From Naasia lichenicola (GTDB lineage: Bacteria > Actinomycetota > Actinomycetes > Actinomycetales > Microbacteriaceae), in the NCBI RefSeq assembly GCF_004801885.1, contig NZ_SSSM01000005.1:1-64000 (forward strand): a DNA stretch of 64,000 bases, read 5' to 3'. Both the position numbers and the translations under genes were made by a program. Under the pieces are notes generated by a model. That model was not told the DNA's origin. It worked only from the letters and a program-made list of their open reading frames with translations, and did no database searches. Shown one piece after another: positions 1-10,813 of this stretch (position 1 is its first letter; each line of letters starts with the position of its first letter).

Positions 1-449
1 TCGCCGTCGCCGATGCCCGTGCCCGTCGCCGTGAACAGGATGCTCGTCGGCGCCTCGGAGATCGTGGTTCCATCGACGTCGACCGGTGCGGGCAGCTCAC
101 TGGTCACCACCTGGGCGTCCCAGCCCTCGACCGGTTCCACGGCCGCGTAGCTGAACGGGGTGTCGGTGGGCAGCTGGATCTCGACCGAGGTCGTGGTGGC
201 GGTCGCCGACTCGTTCGGCACCCGGAAGGTGAGCAAGGCGTACTCCCCCGGCTCCGCGTTCTCGGGGTCGACGTGGACGTGCGCACTCGCGGCGAGCGGC
301 GCACCGAGCGCGAGAGCGAGTGCGACGACCGCGATCCCTGCTCCGCGGATGGCAGTGGATCCGGGGCCGGCGGACCCTGGGCTGACGGACCCTGGGCCGG
401 CGGATCGAAGGGTGGAGTGGGGACGTCGGGATCTGATGGTGCGGGGCAT
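1..449 (-). CDS. YcnI-type DUF1775 protein (3' end beyond window)
   Basis: The readable N-terminal part starts at ATG 449 with GAAGGA about 8 nt upstream. A hydrophobic segment ending ...LAASAH forms a signal peptide at about residues 36-57. The mature protein would begin with HVHVDPENAEPGEYALLTFRVPN (split here as HVHVDPENAE and PGEYALLTFRVPN), the hallmark of the YcnI/DUF1775 family, an exported Cu-binding domain whose first mature His is a copper ligand. The role in copper handling is inferred from the family. The C-terminus and any membrane anchor lie outside the window. The region before the signal peptide is unusually long and built of three degenerate pentapeptides (SAGPG, SVSPG, SAGPG) encoded by 15-bp repeats at 363-407. 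A membrane protein on the same strand lies 180 bp upstream. Confidence 0.8.
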   Translation of the reverse strand, partial: MPRTIRSRRPHSTLRSAGPGSVSPGSAGPGSTAIRGAGIAVVALALALGAPLAASAHVHVDPENAEPGEYALLTFRVPNESATATTTSVEIQLPTDTPFSYAAVEPVEGWDAQVVTSELPAPVDVDGTTISEAPTSILFTATGTGIGDG

Positions 450-629
450 GCGTGGTCCTTCGAGAGTGCGGACAGCGCGATCCCGAGGCGGCACGGCCGG
501 CCGTGGGAGCGCTGTTCGGTGCTTCAGCGGCGAGCGATCGCCCGCGCGCTGGGGGTGAGCCCGTCGGCCCGCGAAGGGGTGGACGGGGCCGGCCCGGGTG
601 CAGGAGAGCCACCCGGAGAGCGATGAACG

Positions 630-1280
630 TCAGAGCGGCAGGGGTGGCCCGCGGTGGCGAAGGGAGCTCCAGGCGAGCAGCTGCGCCCGGAGCCTGCCGA
701 TGCCTTCGGCGGCCGGGGCGGATCGACGAACGGGAGCCGTGGCCGTCCTGACCAAAGGACGCAGCCGACGGAGAACCCATGTCGCGCGCAGCACCAGCGA
801 CCAGAAGGCGCCCTCTCCGCACCGGAGCGCGAGCAGGGTGATGCCGGCTGCGGCCAGGTGGGCGACCGTCATCCCGGTGGAGAGATCGAGCAGGCCCGAT
901 CCCGACGAGCCGCTCTCCATGAGCGGCATCGCGAGCGGCGTCGGCTGCAGGTGATCGAGATGGGCGCCGATGCCCGCGCGCGTCAGCGAACCGGTCATCC
1001 CCATGCTGAACAGCGCGTGCAGCAGAGCCTGAGCCACGACCACCACTGCCCCCAGCCGCACCGTGGAGACGCGGCGGCCGATCAGCAGCAGGGCGGCCGG
1101 CAGAGCGAGACCCAGAGCGGCGACGAGCACGATCGGGGCGGGCGCCGATCCTCCGCCGAGGACGTGGAAGCTCAGGGCGACGAAGACCGCGAGACTCGAC
1201 GCGACAGCGGCGCGCACCGTCCGCACCCCGCGGGACGCGAGCGCATCGCGCGTCGCATCCGAGGTCGGCGTGGCTGGCAT
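630..1280 (-). CDS. Four-span membrane protein next to YcnI
   Basis: A 216-residue protein starting at ATG 1280 with GAAGG 5 nt upstream. Hydrophobic segments lie at about residues 22-42, 46-66, 72-95 and 136-156, followed by an Arg-rich cytoplasmic tail (about 160-216). No catalytic motif is visible. His residues sit in or near the membrane segments (HALF, HLDHLQP, AHLAAAG), which could bind metal. It is co-directional with the downstream YcnI-type gene across a 180-bp gap, as is common for membrane partners in actinobacterial copper loci, but the copper link is inference. I do not recognise a named family. Confidence 0.65.
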   Translation of the reverse strand: MPATPTSDATRDALASRGVRTVRAAVASSLAVFVALSFHVLGGGSAPAPIVLVAALGLALPAALLLIGRRVSTVRLGAVVVVAQALLHALFSMGMTGSLTRAGIGAHLDHLQPTPLAMPLMESGSSGSGLLDLSTGMTVAHLAAAGITLLALRCGEGAFWSLVLRATWVLRRLRPLVRTATAPVRRSAPAAEGIGRLRAQLLAWSSLRHRGPPLPL

Positions 1281-1314
1281 GTCGCCTTCAGGATATCGGG
1301 ACGCGCCCAGGCGC

Positions 1315-2352
1315 TCAGCCGACCGGCGACAGGCGGTGCGCCTCCTCGAGGATCCGCACCACCGCGAGGGCGTCGCGCGGATCCACCGGGAACGGGCTCC
1401 TCGTCCGGATGCTGGCAGCGACCGCGGCGTAGAAGGCCGGGTAGTCCCCGGTCTCGGTGGGAACGGAGCGGAGCTCCTCGCCCACGCCGATCCGGCCCCA
1501 TTCGTGCTCCGGGGTGACGCCGAAGCCCTCCGACCCCGGCCAGCGCTGCTCCTTGAGGAACGGCTCCTGGTTGTCGAGTCCGTCCACGGAGTAGGCGGCT
1601 TCGGAGCCGAGCACCCGGAACCGGGGGCCGGTCTGGCCGGCGACCCGGCTCACGATGAGATGGGAGACGACGCCGCCGTCGTGCTCGAGGATCAGCACCG
1701 CGTCGTCGTCGCTCACACCGCCGTCGCGCACGATGCGCAGCTCGGCGCGCGCGAGCTTGGCCGGCCCGAACAGCTGGAGCGCCTGATCGACCAGGTGGCT
1801 GCCGAGGTCGAACGTGATGCCGGCGCCCTGCTCCATGGTCGTGGTGTCCTGCCAGCGCTGCCGGGTCGGACCGCCCCACCGCTCGAATGTCGACTCGAAG
1901 CGGAACACCGCGCCGAGCGCGCCCTCGTCGACGAGTCGCCGCACGGTGCGGAAGTCGCCGTCCCAGCGGCGGTTCTGGAACACCGCCAACAGCCTGCCCG
2001 CGCTCTCCGCGGCCGCGATCAGCTGCTCGGCCGCATCGACCGAGGGAGCGAACGGCTTGTCCACCACCACGCTCGCTCCCGCGGCGAACGCCGCGAGCCC
2101 CTGCTCGAGGTGCACGTGTGCGGGAGACGCGAGCACGACCAGATCGAGCTCGCCCGCCCGGTCCAGCAGATCATCGGGCGATGCCACGATCTCGACGCCC
2201 GGATGCTGGGCACGGGCCTCGGCGGCACGCTCGCTGCTGCTCGTCGCGACCAGCGCGAGCTCGAGATCCGGGTGGGTCGCGATGAACGGTGCGTGGAAGA
2301 CCCGGCCAGCCAGTCCGAAGCCGATGATGCCGACGCTCAGCGGTGAATTCAT
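1315..2352 (-). CDS. Gfo/Idh/MocA family oxidoreductase
   Basis: This 345-residue protein belongs to the NAD(P)-dependent Gfo/Idh/MocA sugar and inositol dehydrogenase-like family. The N-terminal Rossmann fold has GIIGFGLAGRVFHAPF at about residues 8-23, and the usual EKP motif appears as DKPFAP near residue 100. The C-terminal alpha/beta domain has DLGSHLVDQ, where the His-containing substrate/catalytic helix is expected. The ATG at 2352 is preferred over an ATG nine bases upstream because AGGA and GAGG precede it. Its substrate cannot be told from sequence. It is monocistronic, with a 7-bp-arm inverted repeat about 25-50 bp upstream. Confidence 0.88.
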   Translation of the reverse strand: MNSPLSVGIIGFGLAGRVFHAPFIATHPDLELALVATSSSERAAEARAQHPGVEIVASPDDLLDRAGELDLVVLASPAHVHLEQGLAAFAAGASVVVDKPFAPSVDAAEQLIAAAESAGRLLAVFQNRRWDGDFRTVRRLVDEGALGAVFRFESTFERWGGPTRQRWQDTTTMEQGAGITFDLGSHLVDQALQLFGPAKLARAELRIVRDGGVSDDDAVLILEHDGGVVSHLIVSRVAGQTGPRFRVLGSEAAYSVDGLDNQEPFLKEQRWPGSEGFGVTPEHEWGRIGVGEELRSVPTETGDYPAFYAAVAASIRTRSPFPVDPRDALAVVRILEEAHRLSPVG

Positions 2353-2377
2353 GAGCCTCATCCTGGCCCACCGTGCT

Positions 2378-2399
2378 CATATGCGCGATTCGGCATATG
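2378..2399. promoter_or_regulatory. Inverted repeat upstream of the oxidoreductase gene
   Basis: CATATGC and GCATATG form perfect 7-bp arms around an 8-bp spacer. The repeat sits 26 bp upstream of the oxidoreductase start codon, a position suited to an operator. No regulator gene adjoins it, so the binding protein is unknown. Confidence 0.35.
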
Positions 2400-2449
2400 G
2401 GGTTCATCCCCCGTGTTCGGCCGGTGAGCGGGCCACCCGTGAACGCGAA

Positions 2450-2479
2450 GGCCCCGCCGCTCGGATGAACGGCGGGGCC
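2450..2479 (-). terminator. Hairpin terminator of the siderophore receptor gene
   Basis: GGCCCCGCCG and CGGCGGGGCC are perfect 10-bp arms around a 10-nt loop. The hairpin begins 25 bp past the receptor stop codon. No T-run follows, as is common in high-GC actinobacteria. Confidence 0.7.
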
Positions 2480-2504
2480 GCGCGATGCGCAGGTCGGGCT
2501 CCGA

Positions 2505-3515
2505 TCAGGAAGCGGTCGCGGCCTCGAGCAGCGGGACCAGCTGCTCGACCGCGTAGACGCGGGCCAGCGACGTACCCAGCGAGTACGCCGCCGAGATGTC
2601 GCCGTCGATGACCACGGAATGGCCGGCCGCGACCGCGGGGATCTGCTGCCACAGCGGGTCGTCGGTGATCTCCGTCGTCTCGATGAAGATCGGGAACGCC
2701 ACGATGACGTCGGCGTCGAGCACGTCGAGCTGCTCCGTCGAGATGTCGACCGAGAAGCCGCCCGCGTTGGCCGGCAGCGCGGCGATGTCCGGGTTCTGCA
2801 CGAAGCCGAGATCCTCGAGCAGCTGCACCCGCTCGCCGCCCTCGACGTAGGCGCCCCAGCCCTCGCTCGTCTTCGTGGCCGCGGACGCGGTGAGCCCCGC
2901 CCACTCCGGATGCGCGGCGGCCGCGTCGGCGGTCGCCTGCGCGACGTCGGCGATGACCTGCTCGCCCTCGTCGGGCACGCCGAGGGCGGTGGAGATCATG
3001 GTGATCTGGTCCTGCCAGTCGGTGAGGTAGCTGTCGCCGCCCTCGGGAACGCCGATCGTGGTGGCGATCGAGGAGAGTCGGTCGTAGCGCTCCTGGTCGC
3101 CAGACCCCTTCACGTCGAGGATCAGGTCGGGCTCGAGTGCGGCGATCGCCTCGTACGAGGGCTCGAGAGTGCCGATGATCTCCGGCGATTCGTCGTACAG
3201 GTCCTCGGCCCATGGGCCGACCCCGTCTCCGCCGAAGCCGAGCCAGTCGGACGCCCCGACCGGCTGGAAGCCGAGGGCGAGGGCCGTCTCGGCGTCGCCC
3301 CAGCCGAGGGCGACGATGCGCTGGGGCTCCTCGTCGACGGTCACATCGCCGAACTTGGTGGTCACGGTCGCCGGGAAGGCGCCGGTGGAGGCTGCGGAGC
3401 CGCTCGCTGCGTCGCCGGCCGGGGCATCGCCGGTGCTGCACCCGGCGAGCAGCACCGTCGCAGCGGCCAGCGCTGCCAGAGCGGGCGCGGCGTGGCGGAA
3501 GGATCGGATCTTCAT
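2505..3515 (-). CDS. Fe(3+)-siderophore ABC transporter substrate-binding lipoprotein
   Basis: A 336-residue lipoprotein with a signal peptide and lipobox LLAGC (Cys26), so anchored outside the membrane. The rest matches the FecB/BtuF-type (TroA-like helical backbone) binding fold: a first lobe with QRIVALGWGDAETALALGF and EAIAALEPDLIL, then a long linker helix and a second lobe with AFPIFIE. It captures ferric siderophore and hands it to the permease pair encoded divergently at 3602-5805. An iron box lies in the 86-bp gap between the two units. Family and iron-siderophore role are well supported; the particular siderophore is not known. Confidence 0.92.
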   Translation of the reverse strand: MKIRSFRHAAPALAALAAATVLLAGCSTGDAPAGDAASGSAASTGAFPATVTTKFGDVTVDEEPQRIVALGWGDAETALALGFQPVGASDWLGFGGDGVGPWAEDLYDESPEIIGTLEPSYEAIAALEPDLILDVKGSGDQERYDRLSSIATTIGVPEGGDSYLTDWQDQITMISTALGVPDEGEQVIADVAQATADAAAAHPEWAGLTASAATKTSEGWGAYVEGGERVQLLEDLGFVQNPDIAALPANAGGFSVDISTEQLDVLDADVIVAFPIFIETTEITDDPLWQQIPAVAAGHSVVIDGDISAAYSLGTSLARVYAVEQLVPLLEAATAS

Positions 3516-3577
3516 CTGTGTGGATATCGCTTTCGTGTCGGCTGCAGGAATGTGAGGTTGAGCGGCTGCTTGGAAGG

Positions 3578-3596
3578 TGAGGCTAGCCTAAGCTGA
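3578..3596. promoter_or_regulatory. Iron box (DtxR/IdeR-type operator)
   Basis: TGAGGCTAGCCTAAGCTGA matches 14 of 19 positions of the DtxR/IdeR consensus TTAGGTTAGGCTAACCTAA, as recalled from the family. It lies 5 bp upstream of the permease start and 62 bp upstream of the divergent receptor start, so one Fe(2+)-bound repressor could shut off the whole importer when iron is sufficient. Confidence 0.75.
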
Positions 3597-3601
3597 GCTG
3601 C

Positions 3602-4738
3602 ATGAGCCAGCCCGTTCCCGCGGCCCGACGGGAACCCGAGACGGACATTCGGCGCGCCCGGAATCGGCATGATTCGATCGATCCGGCGATCTCCGAGGCC
3701 CAGGATGACGGTGCTCCGCCGATCCGTCCGAGCTCTCGTCGCACAGTGGCACGGGTCGCCGGAGCGGTCGGAGCAGCGGTCCTGCTGCTCGTCGCGACCT
3801 GGCTGAGCATCACCGTCGGCTCCCGTCCTGTCCCCCTCTCCACCGTGCTGCTTGCCCTGTTCGGCGACCCGGGAGCCACCACGGATGCGGCGGTCGTCCT
3901 CGATCTCCGGGTCCCCCGGACGGCCGTCGCGATCGCGGCGGGCGCGGCGCTCGGTCTGTCCGGCGGGGTGATCCAGGCGGTGACCCGCAACCCGTTGGCG
4001 GACCCCGGTGTGCTCGGCATCACTCCAGGAAGCGCGTTCGCGGTCGCCGTCGCGGTCGGCTTCCTCGGCGTCGACTCGGCCAGCGACTACCGCTGGTACG
4101 CGTTCGGCGGCGCTCTCGTCGTGGTCATCGCCGTCTCGCTCATCGGAGCCATCGGCCGGGACGGCGGCTCGCCCGCCCGGACGACGCTCGCGGGCGTCGC
4201 GCTGGGCGCCGTCTTCATCGGCATCACCTCGTCCATCGTGCTCGCCGATCCGCGCCGCTTCGACGCCGTCCGCTCGTGGGAGGCAGGAGCCCTCGAAGGG
4301 CGCGGCTGGGACGACCTGCTCCCCGTGCTGCCGCTGCTCGCCGTCGGCGCCGTGCTCGCGCTGATACTGACCCGATCCTTCAACTCACTGGCGCTCGGCG
4401 AGGATCGCGCGGCCGCGCTGGGCGTGCGCGTGGGACTGGTCCGCCTCCTGGCCGCGTTTGCCATCGCCTTCCTGGCCGGCGGCGCGACCGCCGTCGCCGG
4501 TCCGCTCGTCTTCGTCGGGCTGATGATCCCCCATGTCGCCCGATGGATCGCCGGCCCCGATCAGCGCTGGATCCTCCCGCTGTGCATCGTGCTGGGCCCG
4601 AGCCTGCTCCTCGTCGCCGATGTCCTCGGCCGCGTCATCCTCCCGCCCGGGGAGATCCCGGTCGGCATCGTGACGGCCGCACTCGGAGCCCCGGCCCTCA
4701 TCGCACTGGCCCGACGCAGGGCGGTGATCGCGCCATGA
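3602..4738 (+). CDS. FecCD-type siderophore ABC permease, subunit 1
   Basis: This 378-residue integral membrane protein belongs to the FecCD (BtuC-like) permease family, with about nine to ten membrane spans after a polar 45-residue N-terminus. Family landmarks include LRVPRTAVAIAAGAALGLSGG (split: LRVPRTAVAI, AAGAALGLSGG) near residues 102-122, NPLADPGVLGITPG, and GPLVFVGLMIPHVAR, the loop that contacts the ATPase. It pairs with the next gene to form a heterodimeric channel. The stop overlaps the next start as ATGA. The start codon lies only 5 bp past the iron box, so the leader is very short or absent. Confidence 0.92.
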   Translation: MSQPVPAARREPETDIRRARNRHDSIDPAISEAQDDGAPPIRPSSRRTVARVAGAVGAAVLLLVATWLSITVGSRPVPLSTVLLALFGDPGATTDAAVVLDLRVPRTAVAIAAGAALGLSGGVIQAVTRNPLADPGVLGITPGSAFAVAVAVGFLGVDSASDYRWYAFGGALVVVIAVSLIGAIGRDGGSPARTTLAGVALGAVFIGITSSIVLADPRRFDAVRSWEAGALEGRGWDDLLPVLPLLAVGAVLALILTRSFNSLALGEDRAAALGVRVGLVRLLAAFAIAFLAGGATAVAGPLVFVGLMIPHVARWIAGPDQRWILPLCIVLGPSLLLVADVLGRVILPPGEIPVGIVTAALGAPALIALARRRAVIAP

Positions 4739-5805
4739 CAGGCGGCGCGACGCTCGGGTCGCGGCCGGCGTCCGCGGCCCCGACAACTGCCGGCCCTGGG
4801 GCGACCCGCCCCGTGCGGCCGCCGCGCCTGCGATCTCGCACCGTCGTGCTCGCGCTGGCGATCGGCTGCGTCCTGCTCGCCCTCGTGGCGCTGGGCCTCG
4901 GAGACTTCCCGCTCGATCCCGTGCAGGTGGTGCAGGCCGCCTTCACCACGGACGGCGGATTCGCGACCACCATCGTGCTCGAATGGCGACTGCCGCGTGT
5001 GCTCGCCGCCCTCGTCTTCGGCGCGGCCCTCGCGGTCTCGGGCGGCCTGTTCCAGACCCTGACTGCCAACCCGCTGGGCTCCCCCGACATCATCGGGTTC
5101 TCCACCGGCGCCTACACCGGAGCTCTGCTGGTTCTCACGTTGGCGGGAACGTCGTTCGCTCCCGTCGCGGTCGGGGCGGTGGCGGGAGGCCTCGTCTCCG
5201 CACTGCTCGCCTACGTGCTCGCCTACCGCCGCGGGGTGCACGGCTTCCGGCTCATCATCGTGGGCATCGGGGTCACCGCCATCCTGCAGTCCGCCAATAC
5301 CCTGCTGCTGCGCCGAGCGAGCACCGAGGTGGCGATGGAGGCGTCGTTCTGGGGCGCCGGCTCGCTCTCCCTCGTCGGCTGGAGCCAGTTCGTGCCGGTC
5401 GCGATCGCGCTGGCGGTGCTGACCCCCGCCGTGTTCCTCGTCTCCCGTCCGCTGCGTCAGCTCGAGCTCGGCGATGATGCCGCCCGCGCGCATGGAGTGC
5501 GGGTCGAGCGATCGAGGCTGACCATCCTCGTGCTCGGAGTGGCACTCATCGCGCTCGTGACCGCCATCAGCGGGCCCATCGCCTTCGTCGCGCTGGCTGC
5601 GCCGCAGATCGCGCATCGGATCGCGCGCTCGCCCGGAATCCCCCTCGTCGGCTCGGCGCTGGTCGGCGCGCTGCTGCTGCTCAGCGCGGACATGGTCGCC
5701 CAGCACCTGCCGCCGACTCCGATCCCCGTAGGGGTGGTCACCATCATCGGAGGCGGCGTGTACCTGCTCGCGCTGCTCGTGCACGAAGCGCGGGGGCAGC
5801 GATGA
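4735..5805 (+). CDS. FecCD-type siderophore ABC permease, subunit 2
   Basis: A 356-residue second permease of the same family, starting at the ATGA overlap with subunit 1. The start at 4735 is chosen because the reading frame upstream of it is antisense-like and lies inside subunit 1. Landmarks include WRLPRVLAALVFGAALAVSGG (in two parts WRLPRVLAAL and VFGAALAVSGG), NPLGSPDIIGFSTGAYTGA, and GPIAFVALAAPQIAHRI, the ATPase-contact loop. About ten membrane spans follow a 35-residue polar N-terminus. Its stop again overlaps the ATPase start as ATGA, giving translational coupling and equal subunit levels. Confidence 0.92.
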   Translation: MTGGATLGSRPASAAPTTAGPGATRPVRPPRLRSRTVVLALAIGCVLLALVALGLGDFPLDPVQVVQAAFTTDGGFATTIVLEWRLPRVLAALVFGAALAVSGGLFQTLTANPLGSPDIIGFSTGAYTGALLVLTLAGTSFAPVAVGAVAGGLVSALLAYVLAYRRGVHGFRLIIVGIGVTAILQSANTLLLRRASTEVAMEASFWGAGSLSLVGWSQFVPVAIALAVLTPAVFLVSRPLRQLELGDDAARAHGVRVERSRLTILVLGVALIALVTAISGPIAFVALAAPQIAHRIARSPGIPLVGSALVGALLLLSADMVAQHLPPTPIPVGVVTIIGGGVYLLALLVHEARGQR

Positions 5806-6662
5806 CCGACACCGCACGCGGAGCATCCGGCCGCCGGACTCCAGCCAACCCGACGGCAGCGAACCCGACGGCAGCGATCCCGACGCCCGGCGAGGCGCGA
5901 CTGCAGACCGTGGACGCCCGCCTCGGCTACGACAGGCGGACCGTCTCGGAGGGGATCTCCGCGGCCATCCCCGACGGGTCCTTCACGGTGATCGTGGGCC
6001 CGAACGCCTGCGGGAAGTCGACCCTGCTGCGCTCGTTCTCCCGGCTGCTGAAGCCGACGGCCGGATCGGTGCTGCTCGACGGCAGGGACATCGCCTCACT
6101 GCCGCCCAAGCAGGTCGCCCGCACGGTGGGGCTCCTTCCCCAGAGCTCCGTCGCGCCCGACGGCATCACCGTGGTCGACCTCGTCCGGCGGGGCCGCTAT
6201 CCGCACCAGGGCCTGATTCGACAGTGGTCGGCCCGCGACCGCATCGCCGTCGACGAGGCGCTCGAGGCGACCGACCTCACCGAGCTGGCCGCGCGCCCGG
6301 TGGCAGAGCTGTCGGGCGGTCAGCGGCAGCGGGCCTGGGTCGCGATGGCGCTCGCGCAGGAGACTCCGATCCTGCTGCTGGACGAGCCGACGACGTACCT
6401 CGACATCTCGCACCAGATGGACCTGCTCAACCTGTTCGCCCGCCTGCACCAGCAGGGCACCACGATCGCCGCCGTGCTGCACGACCTCAATCAGGCCGCG
6501 CGCTATGCGACCCATCTCATCGTGATGAAGGAGGGTCGGATCGTGGCGACCGGAGCGCCGGCCGATGTGATCAGCGCGGAGCTCATCGAGCGGGTGTTCG
6601 AGCTGCCGTGCGTGGTCATCGCGGACCCGGTGACCGGCGGTCCGCTCGTCGTCCCCCGCTGA
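5802..6662 (+). CDS. Siderophore ABC transporter ATP-binding protein (FecE-type)
   Basis: A 286-residue ABC ATPase with Walker A GPNACGKST (residues 66-74), the Q-loop LLPQSS, signature LSGGQ (170-174), Walker B LLLDEP (191-196) and the switch His in VLHDLNQAARYATH. It powers uptake by the two permeases just upstream and completes the importer. The N-terminal 35 residues precede the fold and carry a short NPTAA repeat encoded by 15-bp tandem repeats at 5847-5876. A strong hairpin lies between this gene and the convergent MFS gene. Confidence 0.93.
   Translation: MTDTARGASGRRTPANPTAANPTAAIPTPGEARLQTVDARLGYDRRTVSEGISAAIPDGSFTVIVGPNACGKSTLLRSFSRLLKPTAGSVLLDGRDIASLPPKQVARTVGLLPQSSVAPDGITVVDLVRRGRYPHQGLIRQWSARDRIAVDEALEATDLTELAARPVAELSGGQRQRAWVAMALAQETPILLLDEPTTYLDISHQMDLLNLFARLHQQGTTIAAVLHDLNQAARYATHLIVMKEGRIVATGAPADVISAELIERVFELPCVVIADPVTGGPLVVPR
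5847..5876 (+). repeat. In-frame 15-bp tandem repeat (NPTAA x2)
   Basis: Two identical copies of AACCCGACGGCAGCG, followed by a degenerate third, inside the N-terminal extension of the ATPase gene. The copy number can change without a frameshift. Confidence 0.8.
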
Positions 6663-6726
6663 TCGACCTACTGCACGGCGCCCCTCAGGACGAGCGGCCC
6701 GCAGGACGGCGACCGGCAGGACGAGC

Positions 6727-6782
6727 GAGCTGCCCAGTTCTGCCGCTGGAAACGTGTTCCAGGCGGCAGAACTGGGCAGTTC
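6727..6782. terminator. Long bidirectional hairpin between convergent genes
   Basis: Arms of about 25 bp (GAGCTGCCCAGTTCTGCCG... against its complement) pair with one G-T wobble and a 1-nt bulge around ACGTG. The hairpin lies 64 bp past the ATPase stop and 4 bp from the MFS stop, so it can serve both genes. It is longer than most terminators and may belong to a repeated palindromic family. Confidence 0.7.
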
Positions 6783-6785
6783 ACG

Positions 6786-9198
<2,413 letters not shown>

Positions 9199-9214
<16 letters not shown>

Positions 9215-9250
9215 AGAGTGCAGTATTGCACTATGTCCAACAGAGTGCAA
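9199..9250. promoter_or_regulatory. Operator array of the TetR/MFS operon
   Basis: The core palindrome AGTGCAGTATTGCACT (9217-9232) has perfect 6-bp arms around GTAT. Outer half-sites TTGCACT (9199-9205) and AGTGCAA (9244-9250) flank it in inverted orientation. All lie at or just upstream of the TetR start codon, so binding would block transcription of the repressor-pump operon. Confidence 0.65.
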
Positions 9251-9300
9251 TCCGGAGGACGGAGTGTCACCTCCCCCAGAACGGCCGGAAGACCCGTGCG

Positions 9301-10710
9301 TCAGGCGCTCAGTATGAACGTGCTGAACGAGTCGGCGGGCAGCGTCGGCGCGAACACCGCGTCTCCCACGAGGATGTTCAGCGTCTGCTCCACGGCCGAG
9401 TCGTTGTGGATCACGATCACGGTGCTGCCGTCGGGATTCACGAAGACGAGCTCGTTCTCCCAGCCCGTGTAGCTGAGCGCCTTCACGACGTGCGCGCCGG
9501 CCTGCACGAAGTGGCTGACGTGCTTGAGCAGGTAGTACTCGTGGTTCCAGGTGAACGTCGCGGCCTCGGCATCGTCGCCCGCGCGCACGGTCACGAGGGA
9601 GTTCTGCGCCCAGCCCCAGCGACTGACGCCGCCTGCGGCGAGGGAGATGTTCCAGTACATGTAGGCGCGCGCGCCGTTGTCGAAGAAGTGCTTCATCAGC
9701 GTCCAGGCGTAGCGGGCGAAGCGCCAGTCGTTCCTGCCGTCGCCGCACTCCTGCTCGGTCTGGTAGAGCCGCAGCTCCGGGTGATCGTGATGGAGGAAGG
9801 GGACGGCCCCCTTCCCGTGCCACTGCGCGCCGACGCCCCGCACGAACGGCGCTGCGATCTCGTCGCCGAGGACCGCGGTGACCATCGTGTCGTCTGCGCG
9901 CTCGAGCGTGCCGAGGAAGACCTCGACGTCGCGTTCCGCCATCGCCGGACCGAGATGACGCAGGAAGCGGGCGAGCCCCTCGGGGGTCCAGGTGCAGCTC
10001 GGGAAGACCTGGGCCGAGTTGAACTCGTTCTGGGGCATGACCATCCCGATCGGGATGCCCAGCTCGCGGTAGGCGTCGATGAAGCGGCCGAAGTACTCCG
10101 CATAGGCCGCGAGATAGGCGTCGTCCTGCACGAACATGTCGGTGCCCTCATGGCCCACCTGCTCAGGCTTCAGTCCGTTCTCCACAGTGGAGAACGCGAG
10201 GTGCGGCATCGCGGCCGCGTAGTGCCCGTTCGTCTTCATCCAGGTCGGCGGGCTCCACGGCGAGGCCCAGAGCCGCAGCTCGGGCTGGTGCTGCCGTGCT
10301 GCGCGGATGAACGGCACGAGAGTCTCGTGGTCGTGCTCGATCGAGAAGTGCTCGAGGGCGAAGTCGCCGTCCACCTCGTCGTAGGAGTACCAGTCGCGGG
10401 AGAAGTCGTTGGCGCCGAGCGGCATCCGGCAGAGACCGAGGTTGGCGCCCACCCCGGGAGCGAAGAGCTCGCGCATGACCTCGTCCCGATCGGCCTGCGA
10501 CAGCGCGGCCAGCGAGGTCCAGCCGAGCTCGTTGAACGAGGCACCGAATCCCTCGATGGGCTGCTGCGGGGCGTCGGTCCGCAGGATGATGTCGGGCATG
10601 CCGGTCGGCGCCCCGAGCGCGGGCGCCTGCTTCGACACCCACGGCTCGGCCTCGGTCGTCACGACCCAGGTGATGCTGGGAGATCCGTCGGAGGCAGGCG
10701 TCGCGGTCAT
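9301..10710 (-). CDS. Glycoside hydrolase family 30-type enzyme
   Basis: A 469-residue (beta/alpha)8 hydrolase with a short beta domain. The GH30 marks are [13 protein letters not shown] at about 52-64, [16 protein letters not shown] near 148-162, the acid/base Glu229 in [10 protein letters not shown], and the nucleophile Glu319 in YQTEQECG. The C-terminal ricin-free beta domain ends in an extra strand set ([19 protein letters not shown]). GH30 members cleave beta-glucosides, beta-1,6-glucans or xylans; the exact substrate is open. No signal peptide is visible, so it acts in the cytoplasm. The start MTATPASDG at 10710 is chosen by family length. A 14-bp tandem duplication at 10727-10754 lies just upstream. 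Confidence 0.85.
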   Translation of the reverse strand: MTATPASDGSPSITWVVTTEAEPWVSKQAPALGAPTGMPDIILRTDAPQQPIEGFGASFNELGWTSLAALSQADRDEVMRELFAPGVGANLGLCRMPLGANDFSRDWYSYDEVDGDFALEHFSIEHDHETLVPFIRAARQHQPELRLWASPWSPPTWMKTNGHYAAAMPHLAFSTVENGLKPEQVGHEGTDMFVQDDAYLAAYAEYFGRFIDAYRELGIPIGMVMPQNEFNSAQVFPSCTWTPEGLARFLRHLGPAMAERDVEVFLGTLERADDTMVTAVLGDEIAAPFVRGVGAQWHGKGAVPFLHHDHPELRLYQTEQECGDGRNDWRFARYAWTLMKHFFDNGARAYMYWNISLAAGGVSRWGWAQNSLVTVRAGDDAEAATFTWNHEYYLLKHVSHFVQAGAHVVKALSYTGWENELVFVNPDGSTVIVIHNDSAVEQTLNILVGDAVFAPTLPADSFSTFILSA

Positions 10711-10813
10711 GCGATCACGGTATCGCGAGGCCGCCGGGCAGAGGCCGCCGGGCAGAGGAAGCACCGATGAGAGCGGACAGCGCGAGGAGCACACGACAGC
10801 GCAGGTCGAGCCT

